A stretch of 64,000 nucleotides of DNA from Thalassolituus sp006212115 (lineage in GTDB: Bacteria; Pseudomonadota; Gammaproteobacteria; Pseudomonadales; Oceanobacteraceae). The stretch is taken from assembly GCF_040372045.1 (NCBI RefSeq), contig NZ_BAABWH010000002.1; one strand, 5' to 3'. The notes below the pieces were generated by a model. It did no database searches. It was given only the letters and a program-made list of their open reading frames with translations, and was not told where the DNA came from. Both the position numbers and the translations under genes were made by a program. Shown piece by piece: positions 34,881-44,466 of the stretch (within the stretch, counting starts at the first letter, position 1; each line of letters starts with the position of its first letter).

Positions 34881-36770
34881 TCAGAGAATCTCAACCTCGT
34901 TGCCGTGCGTCTCCAGCCATTCCTTGCGGTCTGAAGAACGTTTCTTCGCCAACAGCATATCCATCATTTCGTTGGTGCCATCACCCGGCTCCAGTGATAA
35001 CTGGACGAGGCGACGGGTATTGGGGTCCATCGTCGTTTCACGCAATTGCATCGGGTTCATCTCACCCAACCCTTTAAAGCGCTGAACGTTGACCTTGCCG
35101 CGTTTTTTCTCGGCTTTGATGCGCTCCAGCACACCCTGTTTCTCCGCCTCATCGAGGGCGTAATAAACGTCTTTCGCAATATCGATCCGATAGAGAGGCG
35201 GCATCGCCACATAGACGTGACCTTCACTGACCAGCTTGCGGAAATGCCTTACAAATAAAGCACAGAGCAGAGTAGCGATATGCAGACCATCAGAGTCAGC
35301 GTCAGCGAGGATGCAGATTTTGCCGTAGCGTAGGCCGCTCAGATCATCCGTACCCGGGTCGATTCCCAGAGCGATAGCAATATTGTGGACTTCCTCAGAA
35401 CTCAGAACCTCACCGGACTCCACTTCCCAAGTATTCAGAATCTTACCGCGCAACGGCATGATGGCCTGAAACTCACGGTCGCGAGCCTGCTTAGCCGAGC
35501 CACCAGCCGAGTCCCCTTCCACCAGGAATAACTCGGTGCGTTCACTGTCCTGACCGGTACAGTCAGCCAGTTTGCCGGGCAGCGCCGGGCCTTGCGTAAT
35601 CTTTTTACGCGCAACTTTCTTGGATTTACGCAGGCGTGACTGCGCACTCGAAATGGCTATTTCAGCCAGTCGCTCAGCGTCTGCCGTGTTTTCATTGAGC
35701 CATAACGCAAACGCATCTTTGACTACCCCAGAAATAAATGCCGACGCTTCACGCGAAGACAGACGTTCTTTCGTCTGACCGGCAAACTGAGGATCGGCCA
35801 ACTTGGCCGACAACACGTAAGAGCAGCGTTCCCAGAGATCATCGGGAGTCAACTTAATGCCACGCGGCAACAGATTGCGGAATTCACAGAACTCACGCAG
35901 CGCATCCAGCAACCCAGAACGGAATCCGTTGACATGGGTACCGCCCTGCGCAGTTGGAATCAGGTTTACGTAGCTTTCCTGAAGCAACTCGCCGCCTTCG
36001 GGCAGCCAGAGTACGGCCCAGTCAACGCCCTCTGTGTCACCGCTCATAGAGCCGGTGAATGGCTCCGCTGGAATGGCCTCCCACCCAGTCGTTGACACTT
36101 TGAGATAATCTTTCAGACCGTCTTCGTAGTACCACTCGGCACTGTCTTCGGCATTCGGCGCATTAAATTTGATGCGCAGCCCCGGACATAACACGGCCTT
36201 CGCACGCAGATTGTGCTTCAGGCGCGCGACGGAGAACTTAGCGGTATCGAAATACTGTGGATCAGGGAGGAATCGCACACTGGTGCCGGTGCGCTTCTTA
36301 CCGCAGGTATCAACAACTTGCAGGTCGATGGCCTTATAACCATCTTTAAAACCGATGCGTTGCACCTGGCCATCGCGCCAGATCGTTACTTCAAGCACCT
36401 GAGACAGAGCGTTAACCACCGACACGCCTACGCCGTGCAAACCACCCGAGAACTGATAATTGTCGTTGGAAAATTTACCACCCGCGTGAAGCTGGGTAAG
36501 AATCAGTTCAACACCCGAGATACCATGCTCAGGGTGAATATCTGTTGGCATACCACGACCGTCATCGAGAACGGTCATGGAGCCGTCTTCGTGGAGAGTG
36601 ACCTCAATCTTACTGGCATGGCCTGCCAACGCTTCATCGACAGAGTTATCGATAACTTCCTGCGCGAGGTGGTTCGGTCGCGTGGTCTCGGTGTACATCC
36701 CCGGGCGCTTACGTACCGGATCAAGACCACTCAGAACTTCAATCGATGAGGCGGTGTATTGCTTTGACAT
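34881..36770 (-). CDS. parE: DNA topoisomerase IV subunit B
   Basis: A 629-aa GHKL ATPase subunit. ATG 36770 (MSKQYTASSIEVLSGLDPVR) was chosen over an in-frame TTG at 36785 because it fits the family and GGGGAG precedes it. Motifs: QEVIDNSVDEALAGHA, VLDDGRGMPTDIHPE, GGKFSNDNYQFSGGLHGVGVSVVNALS, TOPRIM VEGDSAGGSAKQARD and DADSDGLHIATLL; the C-terminus has RFKGLGEMNP. E. coli ParE is 630 aa. It follows yqiA by 66 bases. Confidence 0.97.
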   Translation of the reverse strand: MSKQYTASSIEVLSGLDPVRKRPGMYTETTRPNHLAQEVIDNSVDEALAGHASKIEVTLHEDGSMTVLDDGRGMPTDIHPEHGISGVELILTQLHAGGKFSNDNYQFSGGLHGVGVSVVNALSQVLEVTIWRDGQVQRIGFKDGYKAIDLQVVDTCGKKRTGTSVRFLPDPQYFDTAKFSVARLKHNLRAKAVLCPGLRIKFNAPNAEDSAEWYYEDGLKDYLKVSTTGWEAIPAEPFTGSMSGDTEGVDWAVLWLPEGGELLQESYVNLIPTAQGGTHVNGFRSGLLDALREFCEFRNLLPRGIKLTPDDLWERCSYVLSAKLADPQFAGQTKERLSSREASAFISGVVKDAFALWLNENTADAERLAEIAISSAQSRLRKSKKVARKKITQGPALPGKLADCTGQDSERTELFLVEGDSAGGSAKQARDREFQAIMPLRGKILNTWEVESGEVLSSEEVHNIAIALGIDPGTDDLSGLRYGKICILADADSDGLHIATLLCALFVRHFRKLVSEGHVYVAMPPLYRIDIAKDVYYALDEAEKQGVLERIKAEKKRGKVNVQRFKGLGEMNPMQLRETTMDPNTRRLVQLSLEPGDGTNEMMDMLLAKKRSSDRKEWLETHGNEVEIL

Positions 36771-36836
36771 CTGCTCCCCTGTCAAACCATAAATTGCAGT
36801 GATGACGGGAGTATACCGGGGCCAGGGTAGGTCTGC

Positions 36837-37445
36837 CTACCAGCAGCGACTCAGGTGTCCTATCACCTCGGGCATCCGATCCATAAAGTGCTGAAAGCTG
36901 TGATCCCCACCGCCGTCCAGCCAGGCCGGACAAGCGCGATATAGCTGCGCAGCGTGTCGATAATCCAGCGTCTCATCTGCAGTCTGAAGCAAGAGCAACA
37001 GATTATCCGGAGATTGGATTTCGGTGCAGTTCAACTCTTCCAGCTGATCAAGATGACAGGCTTCCAGCATCAGGGTTTCACCCGTGTGGTAATGGGTATG
37101 CTCACCCAAATAGTGACGAAATAATTCAAAAGGTCGCACTGCCGGGTTCACCAGCACGGCGGGCACCTGGTGTTTTTCTGCGAGGTAAGTGGCATAAAAG
37201 CCGCCAAGTGAACTGCCGACAATCCACACTCTGTCGTGCTGCTCCTGCAGCCTCAACAGCTCAGCTTCAGCCAGCGCGATAGCATCTTTTGGGGCGAAAT
37301 GAATAAAAGGCGTCGCGAGTGTCCCAAGTTGTGGGTGATCACGAAAGAAAGCCATCATCTGTTGCGCCTTCTCAGATGCAGGGGAACTGAGAAAACCATG
37401 CAGATAAAGGCAGCCGCTGTTCTGCACAGAGGCCGGAATGTTCAT
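36837..37445 (-). CDS. yqiA: YqiA-family esterase
   Basis: A 202-aa alpha/beta-hydrolase-fold protein. It has LYLHGFLSSPASEKAQ, the nucleophile motif IVGSSLGGFYATYLAEKH, NPAVRPFE, LLLLQTADETLDYR (acid) and GGDHSFQHF (catalytic His). Length fits E. coli YqiA (193 aa), an esterase of unknown physiological substrate. It begins one base after the cpdA stop, and the cpdA-yqiA-parE order matches E. coli. Confidence 0.93.
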   Translation of the reverse strand: MNIPASVQNSGCLYLHGFLSSPASEKAQQMMAFFRDHPQLGTLATPFIHFAPKDAIALAEAELLRLQEQHDRVWIVGSSLGGFYATYLAEKHQVPAVLVNPAVRPFELFRHYLGEHTHYHTGETLMLEACHLDQLEELNCTEIQSPDNLLLLLQTADETLDYRHAAQLYRACPAWLDGGGDHSFQHFMDRMPEVIGHLSRCW

Positions 37446-37446
37446 A

Positions 37447-38253
37447 TCAGTATCCTGTCTGCGTCCTGTCTACATCAAAGGATACATTGCTGAGGCGTTC
37501 GACGCCCGTACTGATACGCCCATCTTTGTGCAGTTCCAGCCAGCGAAAGCCCGGAGCTACATCGTCGAGGCTGAAATCACTGGTCTGTGGTTCAAACTGA
37601 ATACAGGTAGAGGGAGTCGACATCAGGCGTACCCCGTTTACATAGCCATCACAGCTCTGATGCACGTGCCCCCACAAAACGGCCTTAGCGTTGTCGTGCG
37701 CAGCAAGAATGTCCATCAGTTCACTGCGATTCCGCAGTCCAATGTTATCCATCCACTCGCTGTTCATGCGGATAGGGTGATGGTGCAGGCACACCAGGGT
37801 ATGCAGCTCAGGCTCCTCAGTCAGAGCCTGTTCGAGTAAATCCAGTTCGCTTTGTTTGAGCTGACCAAAAACCGCGCCCTCAACCTGAGAGTCGAGCATC
37901 ACGATCTGCCAATGTTTTGCACGGATAACTTTGTGCAGACGGTCTTTCTCCCGCCCTACTTTCTCGAGGTTGTGAGGAGCATCATGATTACCCGGCAGCC
38001 AGAATACCGGAGATTGATAGCGCTCGAGTGCGTCGTCTAACAGTCGATACGACTGCTCGCTTCCGTCCTGCGATAAGTCACCGGTCACGAGTAAGGCATC
38101 AGCAGAGAATTCAAAGTCATCAAGCTGAGCCAGAACGGCCTGCATGCTGTCATAGGTGGGCACGCCCAACAGCTTGCCACCGATATCTCCAAAAAGATGG
38201 GTATCGGTCACTTGTACGACGCGTAATGTCTCGGCAGATGTCAGTTGGAACAC
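37447..38253 (-). CDS. cpdA: 3',5'-cyclic-AMP phosphodiesterase
   Basis: A 268-aa metallophosphoesterase that hydrolyses cAMP to AMP and so limits CRP signalling. Metal-binding motifs are QVTDTHLFG (D-x-H), VTGDLSQDGS (GDxxxD), LPGNHDAPHN (GNHD), CLHHHPIRM and WGHVHQSCDG (GHxH). The start is GTG 38253 with GAGGT upstream. Length matches the family (E. coli 275). It is followed by yqiA after one base. Confidence 0.94.
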   Translation of the reverse strand: MFQLTSAETLRVVQVTDTHLFGDIGGKLLGVPTYDSMQAVLAQLDDFEFSADALLVTGDLSQDGSEQSYRLLDDALERYQSPVFWLPGNHDAPHNLEKVGREKDRLHKVIRAKHWQIVMLDSQVEGAVFGQLKQSELDLLEQALTEEPELHTLVCLHHHPIRMNSEWMDNIGLRNRSELMDILAAHDNAKAVLWGHVHQSCDGYVNGVRLMSTPSTCIQFEPQTSDFSLDDVAPGFRWLELHKDGRISTGVERLSNVSFDVDRTQTGY

Positions 38254-38430
38254 GCTGACCTCAGTCTCAGTTCTGGTGGCTGAGACTATATACTAGACGC
38301 CCCGCGAAGCCCCGACCGGAAACCCATCACATATCGGAAAATACGGGCCAATATCAGTAAAAAGTACCAGACCGGGCCGTCATGGCCTACTGCGACACAT
38401 TCAAAAAGAAGTACTCGAAAAAATATCCGA

Positions 38431-38958
38431 TCAGAACGTCGGAGAAAAACTAAATGGCTGCTCGACATGCCCATGCTGCAGGCAATGGTCTAACCAATCG
38501 GCCAAGAATTTATTCAGCTGGATTTTTTCATCAGGCAAACGCATCTGAGGGTTAGGGTACTGATAGCGACCTTCAAACCGGTGCTGGTTCTGATAGCTCA
38601 TCACTTCCGCCATACTGGCGTCATGATAGAGACGCACGCTCATCGATGGCGGCGTAACCCACTCTGGGCTTAACCCTTCCTGCTGAACCGTAAGCATGGT
38701 CGTATATGGCTGAACTTCGTCAATACGGATGCGCACCCGGGCACTCTGCGAAGCCGATTGATCCCCGTTGGCTCCCGCCTCAGACGACGTCTTGCCAGTG
38801 ATCGCAAATACGCGCTCTCCGCCTTCATCGGCGTCCGGCAACAACCGCAGAAAACGTAGATAATTGGATTCAGCAACGGAGGCCATTTCCTGCAAATCTG
38901 GTACGTAGCGTTGACGACGCAAACGACTTCTCCCAAACGATTTAAGACTCAACACCAT
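38431..38958 (-). CDS. yqiB: DUF1249 (YqiB) family protein
   Basis: About 175 aa from ATG 38958; an in-frame GTG at 39003 would add 15 residues, and neither has a clear ribosome binding site. It contains the DUF1249 core RQRYVPDLQEMASVAESNYL then RFLRLLPD, VTPPSMSVRLYHDASMAEVM, YQNQHRFEGRYQYPNPQM and DEKIQLNKFLADWLDHCL. An insertion of about 30 polar residues (EGGERVFAITGKTSSEAGAN) splits the usual N-terminal part. The family has no known function but is fixed in the tolC-nudF-yqiB-cpdA cluster. Confidence 0.88.
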   Translation of the reverse strand: MVLSLKSFGRSRLRRQRYVPDLQEMASVAESNYLRFLRLLPDADEGGERVFAITGKTSSEAGANGDQSASQSARVRIRIDEVQPYTTMLTVQQEGLSPEWVTPPSMSVRLYHDASMAEVMSYQNQHRFEGRYQYPNPQMRLPDEKIQLNKFLADWLDHCLQHGHVEQPFSFSPTF

Positions 38959-39018
38959 AGCAGCGCACAACGACGATTTCTCGCCACGGCCAAGAATCCG
39001 CACTGTCAGATATGACTC

Positions 39019-39630
39019 TCAGGCGCAGACGTCGGCGTGATGTATTTTCAACCATTGTAACGCCACAATGGTCGCTGCGTTGTTGATAGTTCCATTTTCG
39101 ACGGCGCTGTATGCCTCATCAAATGGAATGACAAATGTTCTGATGTCCTCATTTTCGTCGTCCAATCCATGAAGCCCGCCCAGCCCGTTGCTGTCGATCA
39201 GACCGCAATATATGGCGACCCTCTCACTCGTGCCACCCGGCGACACCCAGTAGTTGCAGACCGGGATTAACTTCGCAGGAACAACTCCGGCTTCCTCTTC
39301 ACATTCACGACGTGCAACATCCTCCGCAGTCTCTCCCTCTTCCACCATCCCGGCAACCAACTCGATTAACCATGGTGAGCGTTGATCTTCTAATGCCCCA
39401 ACCCGGAACTGTTCAAGTAACACAACCGCATCCCGCGCAGGATCATATAAAAGCACGCACACCGCCTGACCGCGTTCGAACAACTCTCGGGTAAATGGTC
39501 CCATCCACTCGCCATTGAAACGCTTGTGTCGTAGCGTCAGCTTATCCATGCGGAAAAAACCCTGATACACCGTCTCCGACTTTTCTACCGCAACGTCATC
39601 CGCTGTTAATGAAGGTTGATGTATCGTCAT
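39019..39630 (-). CDS. nudF: ADP-ribose diphosphatase
   Basis: A 203-aa Nudix hydrolase that splits ADP-ribose into AMP and ribose-5-phosphate. The Nudix box is complete: GMVEEGETAEDVARRECEEE followed by AGV. Further family blocks are ETVYQGFFRMDKLTLRH, VVLLEQFRVGA, PWLIELVAG and YWVSPGGTSERVAIYCG. It is divergent from tolC and starts the nudF-yqiB-cpdA-yqiA-parE gene string known from other gammaproteobacteria. Confidence 0.94.
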   Translation of the reverse strand: MTIHQPSLTADDVAVEKSETVYQGFFRMDKLTLRHKRFNGEWMGPFTRELFERGQAVCVLLYDPARDAVVLLEQFRVGALEDQRSPWLIELVAGMVEEGETAEDVARRECEEEAGVVPAKLIPVCNYWVSPGGTSERVAIYCGLIDSNGLGGLHGLDDENEDIRTFVIPFDEAYSAVENGTINNAATIVALQWLKIHHADVCA

Positions 39631-39813
39631 ACTTGATCCAATCTATATGCCTAAACAAGAATAATGAAAGCGTGCCGCCAGTACTGACTGTTCGCATATC
39701 AGCAACAAAGCGGCACCTGAAAGCAGAATAATTTCTGATAGACTTAAAAGCTCCCCGGATATGCTGGGGAAAAGTGAAAGCATTTTATACCTTCTCCTGG
39801 GAAAGGCACATTT

Positions 39814-41121
39814 ATGAAAAAACTGCTTACTCTGGCATCTGCCATCGTACTGCCTTCGGCAGTCTCTGCCGCAGACCTGAGCTCCATCTATGACCTGGCC
39901 GCTGGCAATGACCCTCAAATTGCCGCTGCACGCGCCAGTCGGGAAGCAGATGCGTACAACGTTATGATTGCGCGCGGTGCTTTATTGCCACAGGCAGAAG
40001 CGAGCTACACCCACACCAATACTGAAATCGAGGTCGATGGCCTTGATGGGCTGATCACTGAGTACGAACTCGGTGCGTTCTCTGTTACTGCGGGCATGTC
40101 GCTGTTTAATCTGAACAGTTGGTACACCTACAAAGCTGCGCGGTCAGGAAACGACAACGGTGTATACGAGCTGCAAATGGCTGAACAACAGCTGCTGCTG
40201 CGCACCGCCGAGTCCTACTTCAATGTACTGCGAGCAGAGGACAACCTGTCCACGGCAGACGCCGAACTGAAAGCGGTGCAGCGCTCTCTGGAGCAAACCA
40301 AGCAGCGTTACGACGTCGGCCTGACTGCAATTACCGATGTTCACTCCGCACAGGCCGCGTATGACCTGAGTTACGCAAATCTGTTGGGGCAACAAGCCAA
40401 CCGCCAGATTCAGTACGAAACACTGGAACAGCTCACAGGGCAGACCATTACCGAGGTCTCGACTCTGAAAGGCGATGTTGCCATGGATCGCCCTGAACCA
40501 GCTGATCCAAACGCCTGGGTCGACTCCGGCATGGATAAATTTCCGGGCCTGCGTATGGTTGACGCTCAATTGGAAGCCGCACGCATGCAGCGCAATGCCG
40601 CGCGGGCCGCACACATGCCAACGGTTGAGCTGTTCGCAAATTATGAAGATGGTGATCAAGCAACCACCATTACAGAAGATCCGGCCAGTGTCAGTCGCAC
40701 AGCGTATGGCATCAAGGTCTCTGTCCCTCTGCTAGCAGGCGGTTCTCTTTATGCTCAAACCAAGCAGGCTGCATTGAACTACGCTGCGGCGGACTACCTT
40801 CTGGAGAACGAGCGTCGTACGGTACGCCAGAATATCCGTACCCTTTACCTGCAAGTACAAACTGACGTGCTGAATATCAAAGCGCGCCAGCAAGCAATAC
40901 GTTCTGCTCGCAGTGCTCTGGACGCGACACAGACAGGTTATAAGGTCGGTACGCGTAACATCGTAGAAGTCCTCGACGCACAGCAGCAGCTTTATGGCGC
41001 AGAGCGTGATTACGCCAATGCTCGTTATGACTACATCATCAATCTGCTGACCCTGAAATACTACGCAGGCACACTCAATGAAGGCGATCTGACCATGCTC
41101 AACGGCTGGTTAAACAGCTGA
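39814..41121 (+). CDS. tolC: TolC-family outer-membrane efflux channel
   Basis: A 435-aa protein with signal MKKLLTLASAIVLPSAVSAA. It carries two OEP repeats: DLSSIYDLAAGNDPQIAAAR, LLRTAESYFNVLRAEDNLST, QRYDVGLTAITDVHSAQAAY, and in the second half MQRNAARAAHMPTVELF, YKVGTRNIVEVLDAQQQLY and YDYIINLLTLKYYAGTLNE. It forms the trimeric outer-membrane duct for type I secretion and RND/MFS pumps. Length is close to E. coli mature TolC without its C-terminal tail. A terminator follows. Confidence 0.95.
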   Translation: MKKLLTLASAIVLPSAVSAADLSSIYDLAAGNDPQIAAARASREADAYNVMIARGALLPQAEASYTHTNTEIEVDGLDGLITEYELGAFSVTAGMSLFNLNSWYTYKAARSGNDNGVYELQMAEQQLLLRTAESYFNVLRAEDNLSTADAELKAVQRSLEQTKQRYDVGLTAITDVHSAQAAYDLSYANLLGQQANRQIQYETLEQLTGQTITEVSTLKGDVAMDRPEPADPNAWVDSGMDKFPGLRMVDAQLEAARMQRNAARAAHMPTVELFANYEDGDQATTITEDPASVSRTAYGIKVSVPLLAGGSLYAQTKQAALNYAAADYLLENERRTVRQNIRTLYLQVQTDVLNIKARQQAIRSARSALDATQTGYKVGTRNIVEVLDAQQQLYGAERDYANARYDYIINLLTLKYYAGTLNEGDLTMLNGWLNS

Positions 41122-41165
41122 AGCGGTTAGTCCCGATTCAGGACGAGATCAAAATAAGATCAGGA

Positions 41166-41197
41166 TGAAAAAAGGAGCTTCGGCTCCTTTTTTTTGT
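41166..41197 (+). terminator. Terminator after tolC
   Basis: AAAAAAGGAGC-TTCG-GCTCCTTTTTTTT is a classic stem with a UUCG tetraloop and long T run, 45 bases past the tolC stop. Confidence 0.92.
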
Positions 41198-41313
41198 CCT
41201 GTCACGCACCAAGCCGACTGCCCCCTGTTATCCCGCGCCGCCACTGCTATAATCGCCTGTCTTTGAATTCGCGAATCATGCACGACCACGTGCAAACCAC
41301 AGGAATTATCACC

Positions 41314-42315
41314 GTGAGTGAGAGCCGCCATAACATCAAAACCTTCCAGGGCCTGATTGCCGCCCTGCAGGAATACTGGTCCGAGCAGGGCTGTGTGATC
41401 AATCAACCGCTCGATATGGAAGTCGGTGCCGGTACCTTCCACACCGCTACATTTCTGCGCGCTATTGGCCCTGAGAACTGGGCATCAGCCTACGTTCAGC
41501 CAAGCCGCCGCCCGACCGATGGCCGTTATGGTGAAAACCCGAACCGTCTGCAGCACTACTACCAGTTTCAGGTAGTGATGAAGCCAAACCCGGTAAACAT
41601 TCAGGAGCTCTACCTTGAGTCTCTGCGTGCCATGGGTATCGACACGCTGGTTCACGACATCCGCTTCGTTGAAGACAACTGGGAATCGCCAACACTGGGC
41701 GCCTGGGGTCTGGGCTGGGAAGTCTGGCTGAACGGTATGGAAGTGACTCAGTTCACCTACTTCCAGCAAGTGGGCGGCCTTGAGTGCTTCCCGGTAACCG
41801 GTGAAATCACCTACGGCCTTGAACGTATCGCCATGTACCTGCAGGAAGTGGATTCTGTATACGATCTGGTCTGGACCTACGGCCCGGACGGCAAAGCCGT
41901 GACTTATGGCGACGTCTTCCACCAGAACGAAGTCGAGCAGTCGGCGTACAACTTTGAACACGCTGACGTGGACTTCCTGTTCACCGCGTTCAACCAGTAC
42001 GAAAAAGACGCCCTCCGCCTCATCGAAGCGAACCTGCCACTACCAGCCTACGAGCAGGTACTGAAAGCGTCTCACACCTTTAACCTGCTGGATGCCCGCG
42101 GCGCGATCTCCGTGACCGAGCGTCAGGGTTATATCCTCCGCGTCCGTACCCTGGCTCGTGCAGTAGCTCAGGCGTACTTCGACAGCCGTGCAGAAAAAGG
42201 CTTCCCGCTTGCGGAAGAAGCCAACCGTGCCGATGTACTCGCACGTTATGAAGCACAGAAGGCTGAACGCGAAGCCAAAGAAGCGGCGAAAGCAGCGGCG
42301 AAGGAGGAGAAGTAA
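41314..42315 (+). CDS. glyQ: Glycyl-tRNA synthetase alpha subunit
   Basis: A 333-aa class II synthetase subunit. GTG 41314 (MSESRHNIKTFQGLIAALQE) was chosen because AGGA lies 9 bases upstream and it fits the family; longer in-frame starts reach 41194. Conserved blocks: QPLDMEVGAGTFHTATFLRA, YVQPSRRPTDGRYGENPNRL, HDIRFVEDNWESPTLGAWGL, EVTQFTYFQQVGG and YGLERIAMYLQ. Compared with the ~303-aa E. coli protein it has an Ala/Lys/Glu-rich C-terminal tail (EAKEAAKAAAKEEK) whose codons also contain the glyS ribosome binding site. Acts as an alpha2beta2 tetramer with GlyS. Confidence 0.97.
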   Translation: MSESRHNIKTFQGLIAALQEYWSEQGCVINQPLDMEVGAGTFHTATFLRAIGPENWASAYVQPSRRPTDGRYGENPNRLQHYYQFQVVMKPNPVNIQELYLESLRAMGIDTLVHDIRFVEDNWESPTLGAWGLGWEVWLNGMEVTQFTYFQQVGGLECFPVTGEITYGLERIAMYLQEVDSVYDLVWTYGPDGKAVTYGDVFHQNEVEQSAYNFEHADVDFLFTAFNQYEKDALRLIEANLPLPAYEQVLKASHTFNLLDARGAISVTERQGYILRVRTLARAVAQAYFDSRAEKGFPLAEEANRADVLARYEAQKAEREAKEAAKAAAKEEK

Positions 42316-42316
42316 C

Positions 42317-44389
42317 ATGAGCACGAAAGATTTCTTAGTCGAACTGGGTACCGAAGAGCTGCCGCCAAAGGCACTGAAAACCCTGTCTGACGCCTTCACC
42401 TTGGGGATTACCCAAGGCCTGAAAGACGCTAACCTGAACTTCGGTGATGTCGTCGCGTTTGCCGCACCACGTCGTCTGGCAGTACGCATTGCTGGCCTCG
42501 AAACCCAGCAGGCAGATCAGGAAGAAACCCTGTACGGCCCGCCAGCCAAGATCGCGTTCGACGCTGACGGCAAGCCAACCAAAGCCGCGGAAGGCTTTGC
42601 AGCCCGCGCTGGCGCAAGCGCTGCTGATCTGCAGACCGCACCGGATTCGCACGGAAAAAACGCTGGCAAGCTGATGCTGCAACGTACCATCAAAGGTAAG
42701 CAGACCACCGAACTGCTGGGTGATATCGTGCAGACCAGCCTCGACAAGCTGCCAATTCCTAAGCGTATGCGCTGGGGTGCGTCACGCGTTGAATTCGTAC
42801 GTCCTGTTCAGTGGCTGCTGATGCTGCTGGGTGATGACGTCGTAGACGCTGAAGTACTGGGCCTGAAAGCGGGTAACACCACGCGCGGTCACCGCTTCCA
42901 CTCAAGCGGCGAGATCACCATTGCCTCTCCGGGCGAGTACGAAAGCAAGCTGCGTGAAGCCTATGTGATGGCTGACTTCGCAGAGCGCTCTGCTCTGATC
43001 AAAGAACAGGTCACTGCCGAAGGCGTGAAGCTCGGTGGCGAAGCTGTCATCGACGACGACCTGCTCAACGAAGTCACCGCTCTGAACGAGTGGCCAGTGG
43101 CACTGGCTGGCTCCTTCGACGAAGACTTCCTGCGCGTACCGCCAGAAGCACTGGTGTCTTCGATGAAAGAACACCAGAAGTACTTCCACGTGATGAAAGA
43201 CGGCAAACTGCTACCGAACTTCATCACGGTATCGAACATCGAATCGAAAGATCCGGTCCAGGTGATTTCCGGTAACGAGAAAGTCATCCGCCCACGTCTG
43301 GCTGATGCGGCCTTCTTCTGGGATACCGACCGCAAGCAGAAACTGGAAAGCCGTTTCGAGAAGCTCGAAAACGTCGTCTGGGTAAACAAACTCGGTTCTG
43401 TTGCGGATAAAGCCCGTCGTATTGGCGTACTGGCCTCCCGCATCGCCGGCGAAACCGGTGGCGATAAAGCACTGGTTGAGCGCGCCGCCCAGCTGTGTAA
43501 AAACGACCTCGTGTCTAACATGGTGTTCGAATTCACCGACCTGCAGGGTCTGGCCGGTAAATACTACGCCGAACACGATGGCGAACACGCCGACGTGGCC
43601 GCCGCCATGGTTGAACAGTACATGCCTGCGTTTGCGGGTGATGAACTACCAGCCACTGAGACAGGCACTCTGATTGCACTGGCCGACCGCCTCGACAGCC
43701 TGGTCGGTCTGTTTGGCCTAGGCCAGATTCCAACCGGTTCCAAAGACCCGTTCGCTCTGCGTCGTGCGTCTCTGGGTGTGCTGCGACTTCTGGTTGAGAA
43801 AGAGATCAACATCGACCTGGCAACGCTGATTGATTACGCGCTGGAAGGTGATTGGAAAACAGCGCCTAAAGCCGACACCAAAGCCACCCTGATCGAGTAC
43901 ATGCTGGATCGCTTCAGCGCTTGGTACGCGGATGAGAACATCCCGACTGGCGTATTCCAGGCAGTACGTGCTCTGGGCGTGACCAACGCACTGGATGTGA
44001 ACCGTCGTGTGAAAGCTGTATTCGAATTCAGCAAACTCGATGCCGCCGAATCACTGGCTGCCGCGAACAAGCGTGTATCTAACATCCTCGCCAAGAACGG
44101 CGGCGATACCGTCACTACAGACGTGAACAACGCCCTGCTGGCGCAAGCCGAAGAGAAAGCACTGGCGGAACAAGTGGCTGCTAAACAGGCTGCGGTGGCT
44201 CCGCTGATGGCCGCTGGCGACTACAGCGCAGCCCTGACCGAACTAGCTGGCCTGCGTGAGTCTGTTGATGCCTTCTTCGACAACGTCATGGTTATGGCCG
44301 ACGACAACGCCGTTAAAAACAACCGCCTCGCGCTGCTGAAGCAGCTGCAGGGGCTGTTTATCGGTATCGCGGATATTGCCGTGCTGTAA
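42317..44389 (+). CDS. glyS: Glycyl-tRNA synthetase beta subunit
   Basis: A 690-aa subunit from ATG 42317, one base after the glyQ stop; AAGGAGGA at 42301-42308 is inside glyQ. It begins MSTKDFLVELGTEELPPKAL and has YGPPAKIAFD, VEFVRPVQWLLMLLGD, GHRFHS, VSSMKEHQKYFHVM and NFITVSNIESKDP. The HD-like stretch EFTDLQGLAGKYYAEHDGE and the C-terminal anticodon-binding segment DAFFDNVMVMADD are also present. Length matches E. coli (689). Translation is presumably coupled to glyQ. Confidence 0.97.
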   Translation: MSTKDFLVELGTEELPPKALKTLSDAFTLGITQGLKDANLNFGDVVAFAAPRRLAVRIAGLETQQADQEETLYGPPAKIAFDADGKPTKAAEGFAARAGASAADLQTAPDSHGKNAGKLMLQRTIKGKQTTELLGDIVQTSLDKLPIPKRMRWGASRVEFVRPVQWLLMLLGDDVVDAEVLGLKAGNTTRGHRFHSSGEITIASPGEYESKLREAYVMADFAERSALIKEQVTAEGVKLGGEAVIDDDLLNEVTALNEWPVALAGSFDEDFLRVPPEALVSSMKEHQKYFHVMKDGKLLPNFITVSNIESKDPVQVISGNEKVIRPRLADAAFFWDTDRKQKLESRFEKLENVVWVNKLGSVADKARRIGVLASRIAGETGGDKALVERAAQLCKNDLVSNMVFEFTDLQGLAGKYYAEHDGEHADVAAAMVEQYMPAFAGDELPATETGTLIALADRLDSLVGLFGLGQIPTGSKDPFALRRASLGVLRLLVEKEINIDLATLIDYALEGDWKTAPKADTKATLIEYMLDRFSAWYADENIPTGVFQAVRALGVTNALDVNRRVKAVFEFSKLDAAESLAAANKRVSNILAKNGGDTVTTDVNNALLAQAEEKALAEQVAAKQAAVAPLMAAGDYSAALTELAGLRESVDAFFDNVMVMADDNAVKNNRLALLKQLQGLFIGIADIAVL

Positions 44390-44403
44390 AGCGCACCTGC
44401 ACC

Positions 44404-44440
44404 GCAAAGCCCGCCCGGCATTCCGGTCGGGCTTTTTTAT
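44404..44440 (+). terminator. Terminator after glyS
   Basis: AAAGCCCG-C-CCGG-CATT-CCGG-T-CGGGCTTTTTT forms a long stem with one internal mismatch and a T run, 15 bases past the glyS stop. Confidence 0.85.
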
Positions 44441-44466
44441 TGTCTTATGTCGGCATTGGAGAAATT

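Noticed and set aside
38254..38430. Short minus-strand frame near 38286-38474
   Set aside because: It lacks a ribosome binding site, its composition is not protein-like and it overlaps the yqiB end.
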